Source: Hellea sp042093735 (GTDB lineage Bacteria; Pseudomonadota; Alphaproteobacteria; Caulobacterales; Maricaulaceae). From it: DNA of 64,000 nt. The notes below the pieces were generated by a model. The model saw only the letters and a list, made by a program, of their open reading frames with translations. It did not search any database and was not told where the DNA came from. Location: NCBI GenBank assembly GCA_042093735.1, contig JBELEM010000001.1:49167-113166 (forward strand), written 5' to 3'. A program made the position numbers and the translations under genes. Of this stretch, positions 27,329 through 36,520 are shown piece by piece. Every line of letters starts with the position of its first letter. Position 1 is the first letter of the stretch.

Positions 27329-28900
27329 ATGAGATTGTTAAGATCAACGGCTATAATTAGTTCTTTAACTTTGGTAAGCCGTGTACTCGGCCTTGTGCGT
27401 GACATGCTTATAGCAACATTTTTGGGTGCAGGGGTAATATCGGATGCGTTTTTTACAGCATTTAAGTTGCCAAATGTATTTAGGAAAATGTTTGCAGAGG
27501 GCGCTTTTAACGCTGCGTTTATTCCTCTCTACGCCAGACGTCTAGAAGAAGAAGGAGAGGAATCCGCAGATGCTTTCGCAAAAGAGGCATTGTCTGCACT
27601 TTTGGTTGTTGTTGCTTTTCTTGTAATAGCCTTTGAGGCAACTATGCCATGGTCATTATCTATCATTGGTTTTGGGCTCGATAAGGCTGTTGATCATAAT
27701 ACTGGGATCAGTCCATATTATCTAGCTGTTGTATACGCGCAAATAACAATGCCTTACTTGGTATTTATGTCTTTAACCGCATTGTATTCCGGTATCCTCA
27801 ATACCCGTAACCATTTTGCTTTAGCTGCGGCTGTCCCAATTGTTTTGAACCTTTTTATGATAATCACATTATTTGCTTTAGGTTTCTCAGGTTACAATCA
27901 AAAAACAATTGGTTATTTTTTAACAATTGCCATAACTCTCTCAGGATTTGTTCAGATGTCTTTAGTTATTTGGGGATGCAGAAAAGCTGGCGTTAAAATT
28001 GGTCTTAAAAGGCCTCAGATAACACCTGGCGTAAAAAGACTATTTTTTTTAGGTATTCCTGGTTTGTTATCAGCAGGTATTACACAAATAAACCTCTTAG
28101 TTAGTCACGCTATCGCAACCATGGAAAAAAGTGCTGCTTCTTGGTTAACATATGCCGATCGTTTATACCAGTTACCTTTGGGAATAATTGGCATCGCAAT
28201 GAGCGTTGCGCTATTGCCCACCTTAAGTCGACGATTACGTTCGGGCGACGAAGTAGGTGCAAAAGTTACTTTAAACCGTGCTGTTGAAATTGCAGCTTTT
28301 TTTACCATACCGGCAGCTTTCGCCTTAGCCACTATTCCAAATTTCCTACTAGGCGCGTTATTTGAGCGCGGTGCATTTACTGCCTTTACTACGAACCAAG
28401 TATCTATGGCTTTAGAAATGTTTGCTTACGGTTTACCTGCATTTGTTTTACTTAAAGTCTTAACCCCTGCTTTTTTTGCAAGAGAAAACACTAAAACCCC
28501 TATGATTTTTGCTGCGATTTCGGCGGTTGTAAATATTACTTTAGGGCTATACCTTTTCATAAATATTGGTTTCCAAGGTTTAGCACTTGCAACTTCGGTA
28601 GCGGGTTGGGTCAATGTTATAGCATTGACATTAGTTCTCAAAAAAAATGGGTATTTCACCCCTGACAATCGTTTATTGACTAGAGTTCCTCGAATAATAA
28701 TTGCTAGCGCTTTTATGTCATTAGCTATAAGTTTTGTAGCACCTTTTGTTGAGAGAATTTTATATGGAAACTTAATTTTCGATATGCTTTCTCTATTGTT
28801 TGTCTGTTTTCTAGGGCTTCTGGTTTATTCATTAAGCGCTGCCCTCTTGCGGGCTTTCGATTTGAGTGATATCCGCGACGCTCTCAAGCGGAGCACATAA
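27329..28900 (+). CDS. murJ: Lipid II flippase MurJ
   Basis: MurJ flips lipid II across the inner membrane for peptidoglycan synthesis. The 523-residue protein has about 14 predicted helices and the diagnostic N-terminal stretch TLVSRVLGLVRDMLIATFLG, then GAFNAAFIPLYARRLEEEG. Conserved arginines (RDM, RKMFAEGAFN) and RLYQLPLGIIGIAMSVALLP mark it as MurJ rather than a general MOP exporter. It starts one base after glnD stops and ends two bases before trpS, so the three are one operon. Confidence 0.96.
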   Translation: MRLLRSTAIISSLTLVSRVLGLVRDMLIATFLGAGVISDAFFTAFKLPNVFRKMFAEGAFNAAFIPLYARRLEEEGEESADAFAKEALSALLVVVAFLVIAFEATMPWSLSIIGFGLDKAVDHNTGISPYYLAVVYAQITMPYLVFMSLTALYSGILNTRNHFALAAAVPIVLNLFMIITLFALGFSGYNQKTIGYFLTIAITLSGFVQMSLVIWGCRKAGVKIGLKRPQITPGVKRLFFLGIPGLLSAGITQINLLVSHAIATMEKSAASWLTYADRLYQLPLGIIGIAMSVALLPTLSRRLRSGDEVGAKVTLNRAVEIAAFFTIPAAFALATIPNFLLGALFERGAFTAFTTNQVSMALEMFAYGLPAFVLLKVLTPAFFARENTKTPMIFAAISAVVNITLGLYLFINIGFQGLALATSVAGWVNVIALTLVLKKNGYFTPDNRLLTRVPRIIIASAFMSLAISFVAPFVERILYGNLIFDMLSLLFVCFLGLLVYSLSAALLRAFDLSDIRDALKRST

Positions 28901-28902
28901 AA

Positions 28903-29931
28903 GTGAAAGATAAAAATATTTACAATGGGCCTAATCGAGTTTTTTCTGGTGTTCAACCATCAGGCGATTTGCATTTAGGTAATTATCTAGGGGCTTTAAA
29001 AAAATTCGTAAAACTTCAAGATGAAATGGAGTGCATTTACTGTATTGTCGATTTGCACGCTATAACAGTTTGGCAAGACCCAAAAGAATTAGCACAGCAA
29101 ACACGCCATATTGCTGCTGCATATTTAGCATCAGGAGTGGATCCTTCAAAAGCGATAGTTTATAATCAATCGTCGGTCAGGGCGCATTCTGAATTAGCAT
29201 GGTACTTTAATTGCGTTGCGCGCATTGGTTGGTTAAACCGAATGACTCAGTTTAAAGACAAAGCTGGAAAGAATTCAGAAAAAATGTCTGTTGGCCTCTA
29301 TAATTATCCTGTATTGCAAGCCGCTGATATTCTTGCTTTTAAGGCGACACATGTTCCTGTTGGCGAAGATCAAAAACAGCATTTAGAACTAACAAGGGAT
29401 ATTGCGGCGAAGTTTAATCATGACTTTTCTTCTCCTAATTTTTTCCCTTTGTGTGAGCCATTGATAAAGGGCCCTGGTGCAAGGGTTATGAGTTTACGTG
29501 ATGGTACTGAGAAGATGTCTAAATCCGATCCCTCTGATAATTCCAGAATTAATTTAACAGACGGTGCGGATAAAATCTCAAAGAAAATCCGAAAAGCAAA
29601 AACTGATGCTGGAGAGATTCCTCTGTCATTAGATGAGCTTGAGGGGAGACCAGAAGTAAAAAACTTAGTAGGAATCTACTCTGCTTTATCTGGCAAGTCT
29701 GATCAAGAGGTTTTGTTAGAGTATTCAGGCAAAGGATTTGGTATATTTAAGTCTGCTCTTGCTGACCTAGCTGTAAGTAAAATTCACCCGATAACTGAAC
29801 TTATGAACCGTTATTTAAGTGACCCGGAAGAATTGAATCGTATACTTTCAAATGCAGCCGATAGGGCTTCAGAAATTTCAGACCCAATTGTGGCTGAAGT
29901 ACGAAAGATAATTGGGTTTTCTGGAGTATAA
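28903..29931 (+). CDS. trpS: Tryptophanyl-tRNA synthetase
   Basis: TrpS charges tRNA-Trp. The 342-residue class I synthetase shows the HIGH-type motif SGDLHLGNYLGAL near residue 21 and the KMSKSDPSD loop near residue 207. The start is GTG at 28903, two bases after the murJ stop, with weak ribosome-binding complementarity, consistent with coupling to murJ. The alternative of an internal ATG is excluded because it would remove the HIGH motif. The downstream lipoprotein gene overlaps or nearly touches its end. Confidence 0.97.
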   Translation: MKDKNIYNGPNRVFSGVQPSGDLHLGNYLGALKKFVKLQDEMECIYCIVDLHAITVWQDPKELAQQTRHIAAAYLASGVDPSKAIVYNQSSVRAHSELAWYFNCVARIGWLNRMTQFKDKAGKNSEKMSVGLYNYPVLQAADILAFKATHVPVGEDQKQHLELTRDIAAKFNHDFSSPNFFPLCEPLIKGPGARVMSLRDGTEKMSKSDPSDNSRINLTDGADKISKKIRKAKTDAGEIPLSLDELEGRPEVKNLVGIYSALSGKSDQEVLLEYSGKGFGIFKSALADLAVSKIHPITELMNRYLSDPEELNRILSNAADRASEISDPIVAEVRKIIGFSGV

Positions 29932-29932
29932 T

Positions 29933-30391
29933 ATGAGGTATGTTCTGATATTTATTTGCTGCCTAGCACTAGTATCGTGCACATCTCAAGAAAATTTTAA
30001 GCCGCCTGCTGATGAGGGTTATAAAAGCGATATGTCTAATTTAATCAATGTAAGCTCAGCTTATATCAACCCTCCCATGGCAGGTAGAGATATTGCAAGT
30101 GCCTACATGCGGATACAAAATTTAACTAATGATAAAATTAACTTAATTTCTATTTCTAGTCCTGTTAGTCAAACTATTGAAATTCACAATCATATTCATG
30201 ACGGCGGCGTTATGCGAATGCGAAAATTGAAAAACCTTGAAATTATGTCTGGAGATACAGTAGAGCTCTTGCCGGGCGGGTTACACTTTATGTTATTCGA
30301 GACTAATTTGTCTGACCATAAAGATGCTATCCCATTAATATTGAATTTTGAAAACCTTCCACCTATAAAAATCATTGCATATAAAAAGTAA
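29933..30391 (+). CDS. PCuAC-type periplasmic copper chaperone lipoprotein
   Basis: A roughly 152-residue copper chaperone of the PCuAC (DUF461) family, which delivers Cu(I) for cytochrome oxidase CuA assembly. The signal peptide ends with the lipobox LVSC (Cys16), so it is probably a lipoprotein. The copper ligands are visible as IHNHIHDGGVMRMR and GGLHFML (His/Met pattern). ATG 29933 is chosen: a TTG at 29912 would lie inside trpS and put extra residues before the signal peptide. The gene starts two bases after trpS stops. No Sco gene is adjacent. Confidence 0.87.
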   Translation: MRYVLIFICCLALVSCTSQENFKPPADEGYKSDMSNLINVSSAYINPPMAGRDIASAYMRIQNLTNDKINLISISSPVSQTIEIHNHIHDGGVMRMRKLKNLEIMSGDTVELLPGGLHFMLFETNLSDHKDAIPLILNFENLPPIKIIAYKK

Positions 30392-30425
30392 ACTTTAATT
30401 TAGTAAAAGAAAAATAAGAGCACAT

Positions 30426-30998
30426 ATGTTTATTCAAACAGAAGATACGCCCAACCCTTCCACACTAAAATTTCTTCCAGGAAAAACTGTCACAGGTGAA
30501 GGGCAGCCCCCAGTCGAAATTTGTCGAGGAGAAGATATTTCAAATGCTCCTTTAGCCGAAATGTTATTTATGATCCCTGATATTACCCGCGTTTTTTTTG
30601 GGGTAGATTACATCTCCGTTTCCAAGTCTGACACCGCAGACTGGAAGCATTTGAAACCTGCTGTATTGGGTGCAATTATGGACTTCTATGTCGCTGGGGG
30701 ACAGCCTTTAGTGGACCTGGCACAAGCAGATGCTCAAGACGTTACTTATGAAGGTGAAACATTAGAGATTGTTGAGCAAATTAAAGAGTTAATTGAATTA
30801 AGAGTCAGGCCGGCAGTTGCACAAGATGGAGGCGATATAGTATTCCGTCAATTTGATAAAGAAGACGGTTCGGTTTATTTAGAAATGCGAGGCGCATGCT
30901 CTGGATGCCCTAGTTCAACTATGACCCTTAAGTCTGGAATAGAAAACCTTTTGAAGCATTATGTGCCTGAAGTAACTCGTGTTGAACAAATAACTTAA
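30426..30998 (+). CDS. Nfu/NifU-type iron-sulfur scaffold protein
   Basis: A 190-residue protein with an Nfu N-terminal domain (FIQTEDTPNPSTLKFLPG, residues 2-19) and a NifU C-terminal domain whose CSGC motif (Cys158, Cys161) binds a bridging [4Fe-4S] cluster. It carries clusters to target enzymes. This two-domain form is the alphaproteobacterial and mitochondrial NFU1 type rather than the NfuA of enterics. MiaB, which needs such clusters, is encoded a short distance downstream. The next gene, tsaB, begins three bases after its stop. Confidence 0.95.
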   Translation: MFIQTEDTPNPSTLKFLPGKTVTGEGQPPVEICRGEDISNAPLAEMLFMIPDITRVFFGVDYISVSKSDTADWKHLKPAVLGAIMDFYVAGGQPLVDLAQADAQDVTYEGETLEIVEQIKELIELRVRPAVAQDGGDIVFRQFDKEDGSVYLEMRGACSGCPSSTMTLKSGIENLLKHYVPEVTRVEQIT

Positions 30999-31001
30999 TT
31001 C

Positions 31002-31604
31002 ATGATTGTTTTGGGAATTGATACTACTGGTGAGTATTGCTCAGCTGCAATCGTAAACTCAGAGAAAACCATTGCATATAATTCTGAAAAAATTGGTAGA
31101 GGGCACTCTGAGCGATTACCCTCTATGATCGCAGAATTAATTCAAGGCGCAGGCATATGCATCGATGATATAAAGAAAATTTCTGTATGTAATGGCCCGG
31201 GTAGCTTTACTGGTCTGCGTGCCTCACTAGCTTTTGCTTGTGGTCTGGCTCTTCCTAACAAGCTGCCGGTTGTAGGAATTTCTTCTTTAAGGTTATGGGC
31301 GTACCAAGTAGACCCAAAAGGAAAGAAAAACATAATATCTGTTTCAGATGTTCGCCGTGGGGAGTTCTGTTGGAGTGCTTTTTTTATGGGTAGTGAGTTG
31401 CATCCGCCCATAACAGAGACTGTTGAAGCCGCAAAAAATAGTTTTCTAAATTTAAAGCATGATTTATTATTACAAGACCAGTTTGTTGATGTTAGAATCA
31501 TGGCGAGTATGAGTATTAATTTATCACCGATTGAGCATCCCGCCAAACCATTATACTCAAGGGCTCCCGATGCTAAGGTTTCAAAAAGCTTTATGTCCCA
31601 ATGA
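31002..31604 (+). CDS. tsaB: tRNA threonylcarbamoyladenosine protein TsaB
   Basis: TsaB is the ASKHA-fold partner of TsaD in the complex that makes t6A37 on ANN-decoding tRNAs. The 200-residue protein begins with the family signature LGIDTTGEYCSAAIV and has GPGSFTGLRASLAFACGLAL near residue 66. It lacks the metal-binding histidines of TsaD, as expected. It overlaps rimI by 4 nt (ATGA). The tsaB-rimI-fur order is conserved across alphaproteobacteria. Confidence 0.95.
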   Translation: MIVLGIDTTGEYCSAAIVNSEKTIAYNSEKIGRGHSERLPSMIAELIQGAGICIDDIKKISVCNGPGSFTGLRASLAFACGLALPNKLPVVGISSLRLWAYQVDPKGKKNIISVSDVRRGEFCWSAFFMGSELHPPITETVEAAKNSFLNLKHDLLLQDQFVDVRIMASMSINLSPIEHPAKPLYSRAPDAKVSKSFMSQ

Positions 31605-32032
31605 TACGTTCCCTCGTCAATGATGATGCGGGCGACATGTCTTCTTTGCATGCTAAATCATTCTATGCACCCTGGAGCAAAAAGGATATGTTATCGCATA
31701 TTAAAAAAGATCTATGCTTTGGTTTTTCCCGCCCACTAGATGGTTTCATTATTATTAGTTTAGTGGAAGGACAAGCAGAAATTATCACAATTGCAGTCGA
31801 CCCTAATAAAATGAGAAAAGGAATAGCAAGCGCTTTATTATCTATTTCAGAAACAGAATTAATTGATAATGGAGCAGATATACTCTTTCTTGAGGTTGCT
31901 GAAGATAACTATCCTGCATTAAATTTTTATAAGAAAAAAGGGTTTGAACCCATAGGTAGACGGCCTTCCTACTACAGGCGAGCAGGTGGGCGCGTTGCAG
32001 CAATTACTTACCGCAAATATCTTGCCGTATAG
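31601..32032 (+). CDS. rimI: Ribosomal-protein-alanine N-acetyltransferase RimI
   Basis: A 143-residue GNAT acetyltransferase. RimI acetylates the N-terminus of ribosomal protein S18. The acetyl-CoA binding motif is seen as TIAVDPNKMRKGIASALL, followed by FLEVAEDNYPALNFYKKKGF and a Tyr (SYYRRAGG) typical of RimI. Overlap with tsaB and position before fur support the assignment over other GNAT proteins. The gene is somewhat shorter than enteric RimI (148) but complete. Confidence 0.92.
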   Translation: MIRSLVNDDAGDMSSLHAKSFYAPWSKKDMLSHIKKDLCFGFSRPLDGFIIISLVEGQAEIITIAVDPNKMRKGIASALLSISETELIDNGADILFLEVAEDNYPALNFYKKKGFEPIGRRPSYYRRAGGRVAAITYRKYLAV

Positions 32033-32059
32033 TATGAATTAGGCTAGACTTTACTTATT

Positions 32060-32464
32060 ATGAGTTGGATAGAGAAAAAATGTTCTGAGCGTGGTCTGCG
32101 AATGACAGATCAAAGAAAAGTAATAGCTAAGGTTCTTTCGGAGGCAAATGATCATCCTGATGCTGAAGATTTATATTCTCGTGCTTCAGCTATTGACCCG
32201 AAAATTTCTTTAGCAACTGTGTATAGAACGGTGAGGCTTTTTTCTGAGTCAGGCATTATTGAGACCCATGACTTTAGAGATGGTCGTGCTCGTTATGAAA
32301 CGACTGATGACGACCATCACGATCACCTCATTGACGTAACTACTGGCGACGTTATTGAGTTTGTTGACGATGAAATAGAGCAATTACAATATAAAATTGC
32401 CGAAAAGCTAGGTTATGAGTTGGTAGACCACCGTCTTGAGCTTTACGGGCGTAAAATTAAATAA
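32060..32464 (+). CDS. fur: Fur family metal-dependent regulator
   Basis: A 134-residue Fur-fold repressor: winged helix (RMTDQRKVIAKVL, then SLATVYRTVRLF) and a dimerisation/metal domain with HHDHLIDV. The CxxC structural zinc motifs of gamma-proteobacterial Fur are absent; this is typical of alphaproteobacterial Fur/Mur proteins, which may respond to manganese or iron. The gene sits in the conserved place after rimI, 27 nt on. It could be Mur in function; sequence alone does not settle this. The 123 nt after it, before miaB, contain no gene. Confidence 0.92.
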   Translation: MSWIEKKCSERGLRMTDQRKVIAKVLSEANDHPDAEDLYSRASAIDPKISLATVYRTVRLFSESGIIETHDFRDGRARYETTDDDHHDHLIDVTTGDVIEFVDDEIEQLQYKIAEKLGYELVDHRLELYGRKIK

Positions 32465-32587
32465 AAACTACTTGATTATTCTTTATTGTGATTTGAAAAT
32501 TTTTCTTCAAATAAGTAAGACTTGCAGAAACCCTCTCTTACTATTATACGGCCAAAAAAGTCTAACAAAGCTATAAGAGAGATTTAA

Positions 32588-34069
32588 ATGACAGTTTTGT
32601 TACCGCGCGATAAAAACGCGTCCCGTAACATCAAGCCTGAAAAGTCTTTATCAGGACTTAAAAGTGCCGATGTTAATCTAAATAAGCCTCGAGATATTAA
32701 TCAACCATCAATCTTATCAAGTGACGAAAAAATTAATGATAAGGCAAACAAGGTTTTTATAAAAACCTATGGTTGTCAGATGAATGTCTATGATAGTGAG
32801 AGAATGGTAGACGTATTATCACCTATTGGCTATGCGCCTGTAGAAACGCCTGAAGATGCAGACCTGGTGATTTTAAATACCTGTCATATAAGAGAAAAGG
32901 CAGCAGAAAAAGTCTACTCTGAGTTGGGACGAATTCGCCAATTAAAGAAAAAAGTTAATCCCAAAATGAAAGTTGCAGTAGCTGGATGTGTTGCACAAGC
33001 CGAGGGTTCAGAAATCAAACGCCGGGCTCCAGTTGTTGATATGGTTTTAGGTCCTCAGACTTATCATAAATTACCAGAGATGATTGCTAAAGTTCATAGA
33101 AATTCTGGCGAAGTACTTGAAACTGATTTTGATACTCTAGAGAAGTTCGATAATTTACCAGAATCACGCCAAGTAAAAGGTTTCTCATCCTTTCTTACTA
33201 TTCAAGAGGGGTGTGATAAGTTCTGCACATTTTGTGTCGTTCCGTATACACGTGGAGCTGAGGTATCCCGCCCAGTAGATCAGATTATAAATGAAGCACG
33301 TAATTTAGCCTCACAAGGAGTGAAAGAAATTACACTTATTGGCCAAAATGTTGATGCTTATAGCATAATGGGACCAAACTCAAAGCAATGGGGTTTAGGC
33401 GAGCTTATAAGCCATGTTGCATTAATAGGCGGTATAGATAGGTTAAGATTTACTACCTCTCACCCACGGGATATGGATGACGATTTAATATCCATATTAG
33501 GAAAAGAGCCTAAATTGATGCCTTATTTGCACCTTCCCATTCAGGCCGGCTCGGATAAAGTACTTAAAGCCATGAATAGAGGGCATACTTATGAAGAATA
33601 TAAAGCTTTAATTGTTAAGATTCGCAAATCTCGTCCTGATATAGCGCTATCCGGTGATTTTATCGTAGGCTTTCCGGGTGAAACAGAATCTGACTTTCAG
33701 CAAACAATGAAATGTGTTGAAGAGATAGGTTATGCAAGTTCATTTTCTTTTAAATATTCTGTACGCCCGGGCACCCCAGGGGCTAGTTTACCTCAACAAG
33801 TCTCGGAAGATGTCAAATCAGATCGTTTGAAAAGATTGCAGGACTTGCTCTACTCCCAACAACTCGCGTTTAATCAGTCTTTGGTAGGCAGAACATTGAA
33901 CGTTTTAATAGAAAATATTGGCCGCGAAGAAAACCAACTTTTTGGCCGTAGTCCATATTTGCAAGGCACTCACTTTAATGGCCCAGCTGATTTAATTGGC
34001 CAAATAAGGCCAGTTCTAATTACCAAAGCTGGACGTAACTCACTTTCAGGGGAGTTGATGCAGAAATAG
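32588..34069 (+). CDS. miaB: tRNA-2-methylthio-N6-dimethylallyladenosine synthase MiaB
   Basis: MiaB is a radical-SAM methylthiotransferase acting on i6A37 in tRNA. The 493-residue protein has the UPF0004 domain with cluster cysteines in YGCQMN, NTCHIREKA and VAGCVAQAEG, the radical-SAM CDKFCTFC motif, and a C-terminal TRAM domain. An extra Lys/Asn/Asp-rich stretch of about 54 residues precedes the first conserved strand (KVFIKTYGC). ATG 32588 with upstream AGAGAG is the best start, and no later ATG lies just before the domain. This extension looks disordered and lineage-specific. Confidence 0.96.
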   Translation: MTVLLPRDKNASRNIKPEKSLSGLKSADVNLNKPRDINQPSILSSDEKINDKANKVFIKTYGCQMNVYDSERMVDVLSPIGYAPVETPEDADLVILNTCHIREKAAEKVYSELGRIRQLKKKVNPKMKVAVAGCVAQAEGSEIKRRAPVVDMVLGPQTYHKLPEMIAKVHRNSGEVLETDFDTLEKFDNLPESRQVKGFSSFLTIQEGCDKFCTFCVVPYTRGAEVSRPVDQIINEARNLASQGVKEITLIGQNVDAYSIMGPNSKQWGLGELISHVALIGGIDRLRFTTSHPRDMDDDLISILGKEPKLMPYLHLPIQAGSDKVLKAMNRGHTYEEYKALIVKIRKSRPDIALSGDFIVGFPGETESDFQQTMKCVEEIGYASSFSFKYSVRPGTPGASLPQQVSEDVKSDRLKRLQDLLYSQQLAFNQSLVGRTLNVLIENIGREENQLFGRSPYLQGTHFNGPADLIGQIRPVLITKAGRNSLSGELMQK

Positions 34070-34187
34070 TTTTATAGGCAAAACTAGATAGCTATATTGA
34101 GGCAAAATCAATAAGAGTTAACATTTAACGATTAGTTATTTTAGTCTCCTGTAGACAATTAGTATTTATTGTATCAAATATCGCTTT

Positions 34188-35156
34188 ATGTCGAAAGAAA
34201 CTCAAGTTTTAGAATTCCCAGATGCAGACCTAGTAAGGAAAATGTGTGGCCCAAACCATGCTAATTTAGCCCTTATTGAAGAGGCTTTTGGCGTCTATAT
34301 TGAAGCTCCTGGAGCATCAGTCCATATTAATGGAGACGGCCCAAGTATAGCAAGATCTGGTGAACTTATAAAAGAGGTATATCAAAGGTTAGAAAGAGGC
34401 TGGCCTTGCGGTATTTCTGACATAAGGGCTTTAATAAAAGCAATTGGCAAGGGCAAAGTAAAGGCTGCTGCTGCTGATGCTTTAATACCCTTCCCAAGAA
34501 GGTCTCCTATAGTTCCTAAAACCCCAAAGCAGGAAAAGTTTATACATGCTATGCGGGATGAGACTATTTGCTTTGGTGTTGGTCCTGCCGGGACAGGGAA
34601 AACTTTTTTGGCAACTGCTTATGGTGCTTCTCTTCTGGCACGAGGTGAAGTAGCTCGTTTTATTGCGTGCCGGCCTGCGGTTGAAGCGGGGGAACGGCTT
34701 GGCTTTTTACCGGGAGACCTTAATGAAAAAGTAGACCCATATATGCAACCCATATGGGATGCGCTACATATGGTTTTGGGGCGCGATGAGGTTGACCGCC
34801 GTCGCGCATCCGGGGATATAGAAGTCGCGCCTCTTGCATTCATGCGAGGTAGAACTTTGTCAGATGCATTTGTTGTAATAGATGAAGCTCAAAACGCGAC
34901 AATACCCCAAATGAAAATGGTGTTAACCCGCTTAGGTGAGCGAGCAAAATATGCTGTAACAGGAGACCCAAGTCAAAGTGACTTGCCTTCAGGCGTAACC
35001 TCTGGTTTGGCCCATGCTTTAGATATACTCAAAGACATTAGGGGTATAGAGCAGATAGTTTTTGAGGCTTCAGATGTTGTTCGACACCCTTTAGTGGGCA
35101 GAATAGTGAATGCGTATGAAAAAGCCTCAAAAACCAGAGGTGGAAATTCTAAGTAG
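34188..35156 (+). CDS. phoH: PhoH family ATPase (PhoL type)
   Basis: A 322-residue PhoH-like P-loop ATPase. The N-terminal part (to about 105) resembles a KH-like RNA-binding region and the ATPase has Walker A GPAGTGKT at 132-139 and FVVIDEAQNA as Walker B. PhoH-type proteins with YbeY are linked to RNA metabolism; the exact reaction is unsettled. The stop overlaps the ybeY start by one base. The 118 nt before it hold no other gene. Confidence 0.94.
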   Translation: MSKETQVLEFPDADLVRKMCGPNHANLALIEEAFGVYIEAPGASVHINGDGPSIARSGELIKEVYQRLERGWPCGISDIRALIKAIGKGKVKAAAADALIPFPRRSPIVPKTPKQEKFIHAMRDETICFGVGPAGTGKTFLATAYGASLLARGEVARFIACRPAVEAGERLGFLPGDLNEKVDPYMQPIWDALHMVLGRDEVDRRRASGDIEVAPLAFMRGRTLSDAFVVIDEAQNATIPQMKMVLTRLGERAKYAVTGDPSQSDLPSGVTSGLAHALDILKDIRGIEQIVFEASDVVRHPLVGRIVNAYEKASKTRGGNSK

Positions 35157-35629
35157 TGTCTCATCTTCCTTTTAACTTTGATGTAAGTGTTAGGGCAAAA
35201 CAATGGGGTGCTTACAAGGCTTATATTACAGATGTCACTCCTTGTATAATTGATAAAATACTGACTTTACTAGAAAGACCAATATCTAATGAATTAAGTA
35301 TTGCATTAGTTGATGATAAAGAAATTCAATTTTTAAATAAGAAATTCCGCGATAAAAATAAAGCAACGAATGTTCTATCTTTTCCAAGTAATGGTCCTGC
35401 ACCAATATTGGGAGAAATTATATTATCTTATGAAACCTTAAAAAAAGAGGCTGAGGAATTACTAATCCCATTTAAGCATCATCTAATTCATATGCTGGTG
35501 CATGGTTTTCTTCACCTTCAGGGTTTTGACCATCAAACAGACGAAGATGCTGCCATCATGGAAAAGTTAGAAGTTCGAGTACTTTTAGATTTGAATATTG
35601 ACAATCCCTATAAAATCAAAGACGAGTAA
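35156..35629 (+). CDS. ybeY: Endoribonuclease YbeY
   Basis: YbeY is a zinc-dependent RNase for 16S rRNA 3' maturation and ribosome quality control. In this 157-residue protein the metal-binding motif is HMLVHGFLHLQGFDH, with His116, His120 and His126 as ligands. The start is GTG 35156, overlapping the PhoH TAG stop by one base. A later in-frame ATG lies too far in to be the start. Its place between phoH and corC is conserved in most bacteria. Confidence 0.96.
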   Translation: MSHLPFNFDVSVRAKQWGAYKAYITDVTPCIIDKILTLLERPISNELSIALVDDKEIQFLNKKFRDKNKATNVLSFPSNGPAPILGEIILSYETLKKEAEELLIPFKHHLIHMLVHGFLHLQGFDHQTDEDAAIMEKLEVRVLLDLNIDNPYKIKDE

Positions 35630-35635
35630 TTTCTG

Positions 35636-36520
35636 ATGATTAAAAACAAAAGCCCTTTTGGCTTCTTCCTTAAGTTAATAGGAATCAAGCCTAGTGAAAT
35701 TGTTTACGGTGTAGACGGTACAATTTTAGATGATAAAAATGATTTAATACAAGAGGAAATGGTTGACGCTGCCCAGCGTTTTCATCTTGTAACTGTAGAA
35801 GACGTCATGGTTCCACTGGCAAATATAGTTGCGATAGATGTATCTGCGTCTTTAAGAGAACTATCGAAAACTTTTGAAACAGCCGGACATTCACGTCTTC
35901 CTGTTTACAAGGATTCACTAGATAACCCTATTGGGATGGTACATATCAAGGATGTCTTGCCATATCTTTTGTTCGATGTGAAAGACCGACAATTAAAAAC
36001 TTACCCCAATAAAAAGATAATTAGCAGCATTTGCCGCCCAGTTCTTTTTGTTCCACCATCTATGTTAGCTCAAGACTTATTAAACCGAATGCAGGCTCGA
36101 AGATCTCATATGGCCATTGTTGTTGATGAGTATGGAGGTACTGATGGGATTGTTACTATTGAAGACCTCATAGAAGAAATTGTAGGTGAAATAGAAGATG
36201 AGCACGATGATGTTGATCGCGAAATACAAATTGTTTCAGATAATAAGGGGCATTTTGTATGGGAAGCCGATGCACGTACTGACATAAACGATTTTGAAAA
36301 AATACTGGGCCGAGATTTTGCAACTCCTGACGAGGAAGATGATGTTGATACTTTAGGCGGTCTTATATTTACTCTTGCTGGCCGTGTTCCAGAGCGCGGT
36401 GAAATTATTCGTCACCCTGATGACATAGAGTTTGAGGTTATTGATGCTGACCCCCGACGTGTAAAGCGATTGCGAATCAGTGACACGTTAAATAAAAATC
36501 TTTTAAATCAAGAAAAGTGA
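35636..36520 (+). CDS. corC: CorC/HlyC-type CBS-domain protein
   Basis: A 294-residue protein with two CBS domains (from about DVMVPLANIV to VDEYGGTDGIVTIEDL) and a C-terminal CorC_HlyC transporter-associated domain (about 205-285). It lacks the membrane-embedded DUF21 part, as usual for the CorC at this locus. Proposed roles are in magnesium and cobalt efflux or ion sensing; the function in alphaproteobacteria is not firm. The acidic stretch EIVGEIEDEHDDVD is characteristic. The lnt start overlaps its stop. Confidence 0.92.
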   Translation: MIKNKSPFGFFLKLIGIKPSEIVYGVDGTILDDKNDLIQEEMVDAAQRFHLVTVEDVMVPLANIVAIDVSASLRELSKTFETAGHSRLPVYKDSLDNPIGMVHIKDVLPYLLFDVKDRQLKTYPNKKIISSICRPVLFVPPSMLAQDLLNRMQARRSHMAIVVDEYGGTDGIVTIEDLIEEIVGEIEDEHDDVDREIQIVSDNKGHFVWEADARTDINDFEKILGRDFATPDEEDDVDTLGGLIFTLAGRVPERGEIIRHPDDIEFEVIDADPRRVKRLRISDTLNKNLLNQEK

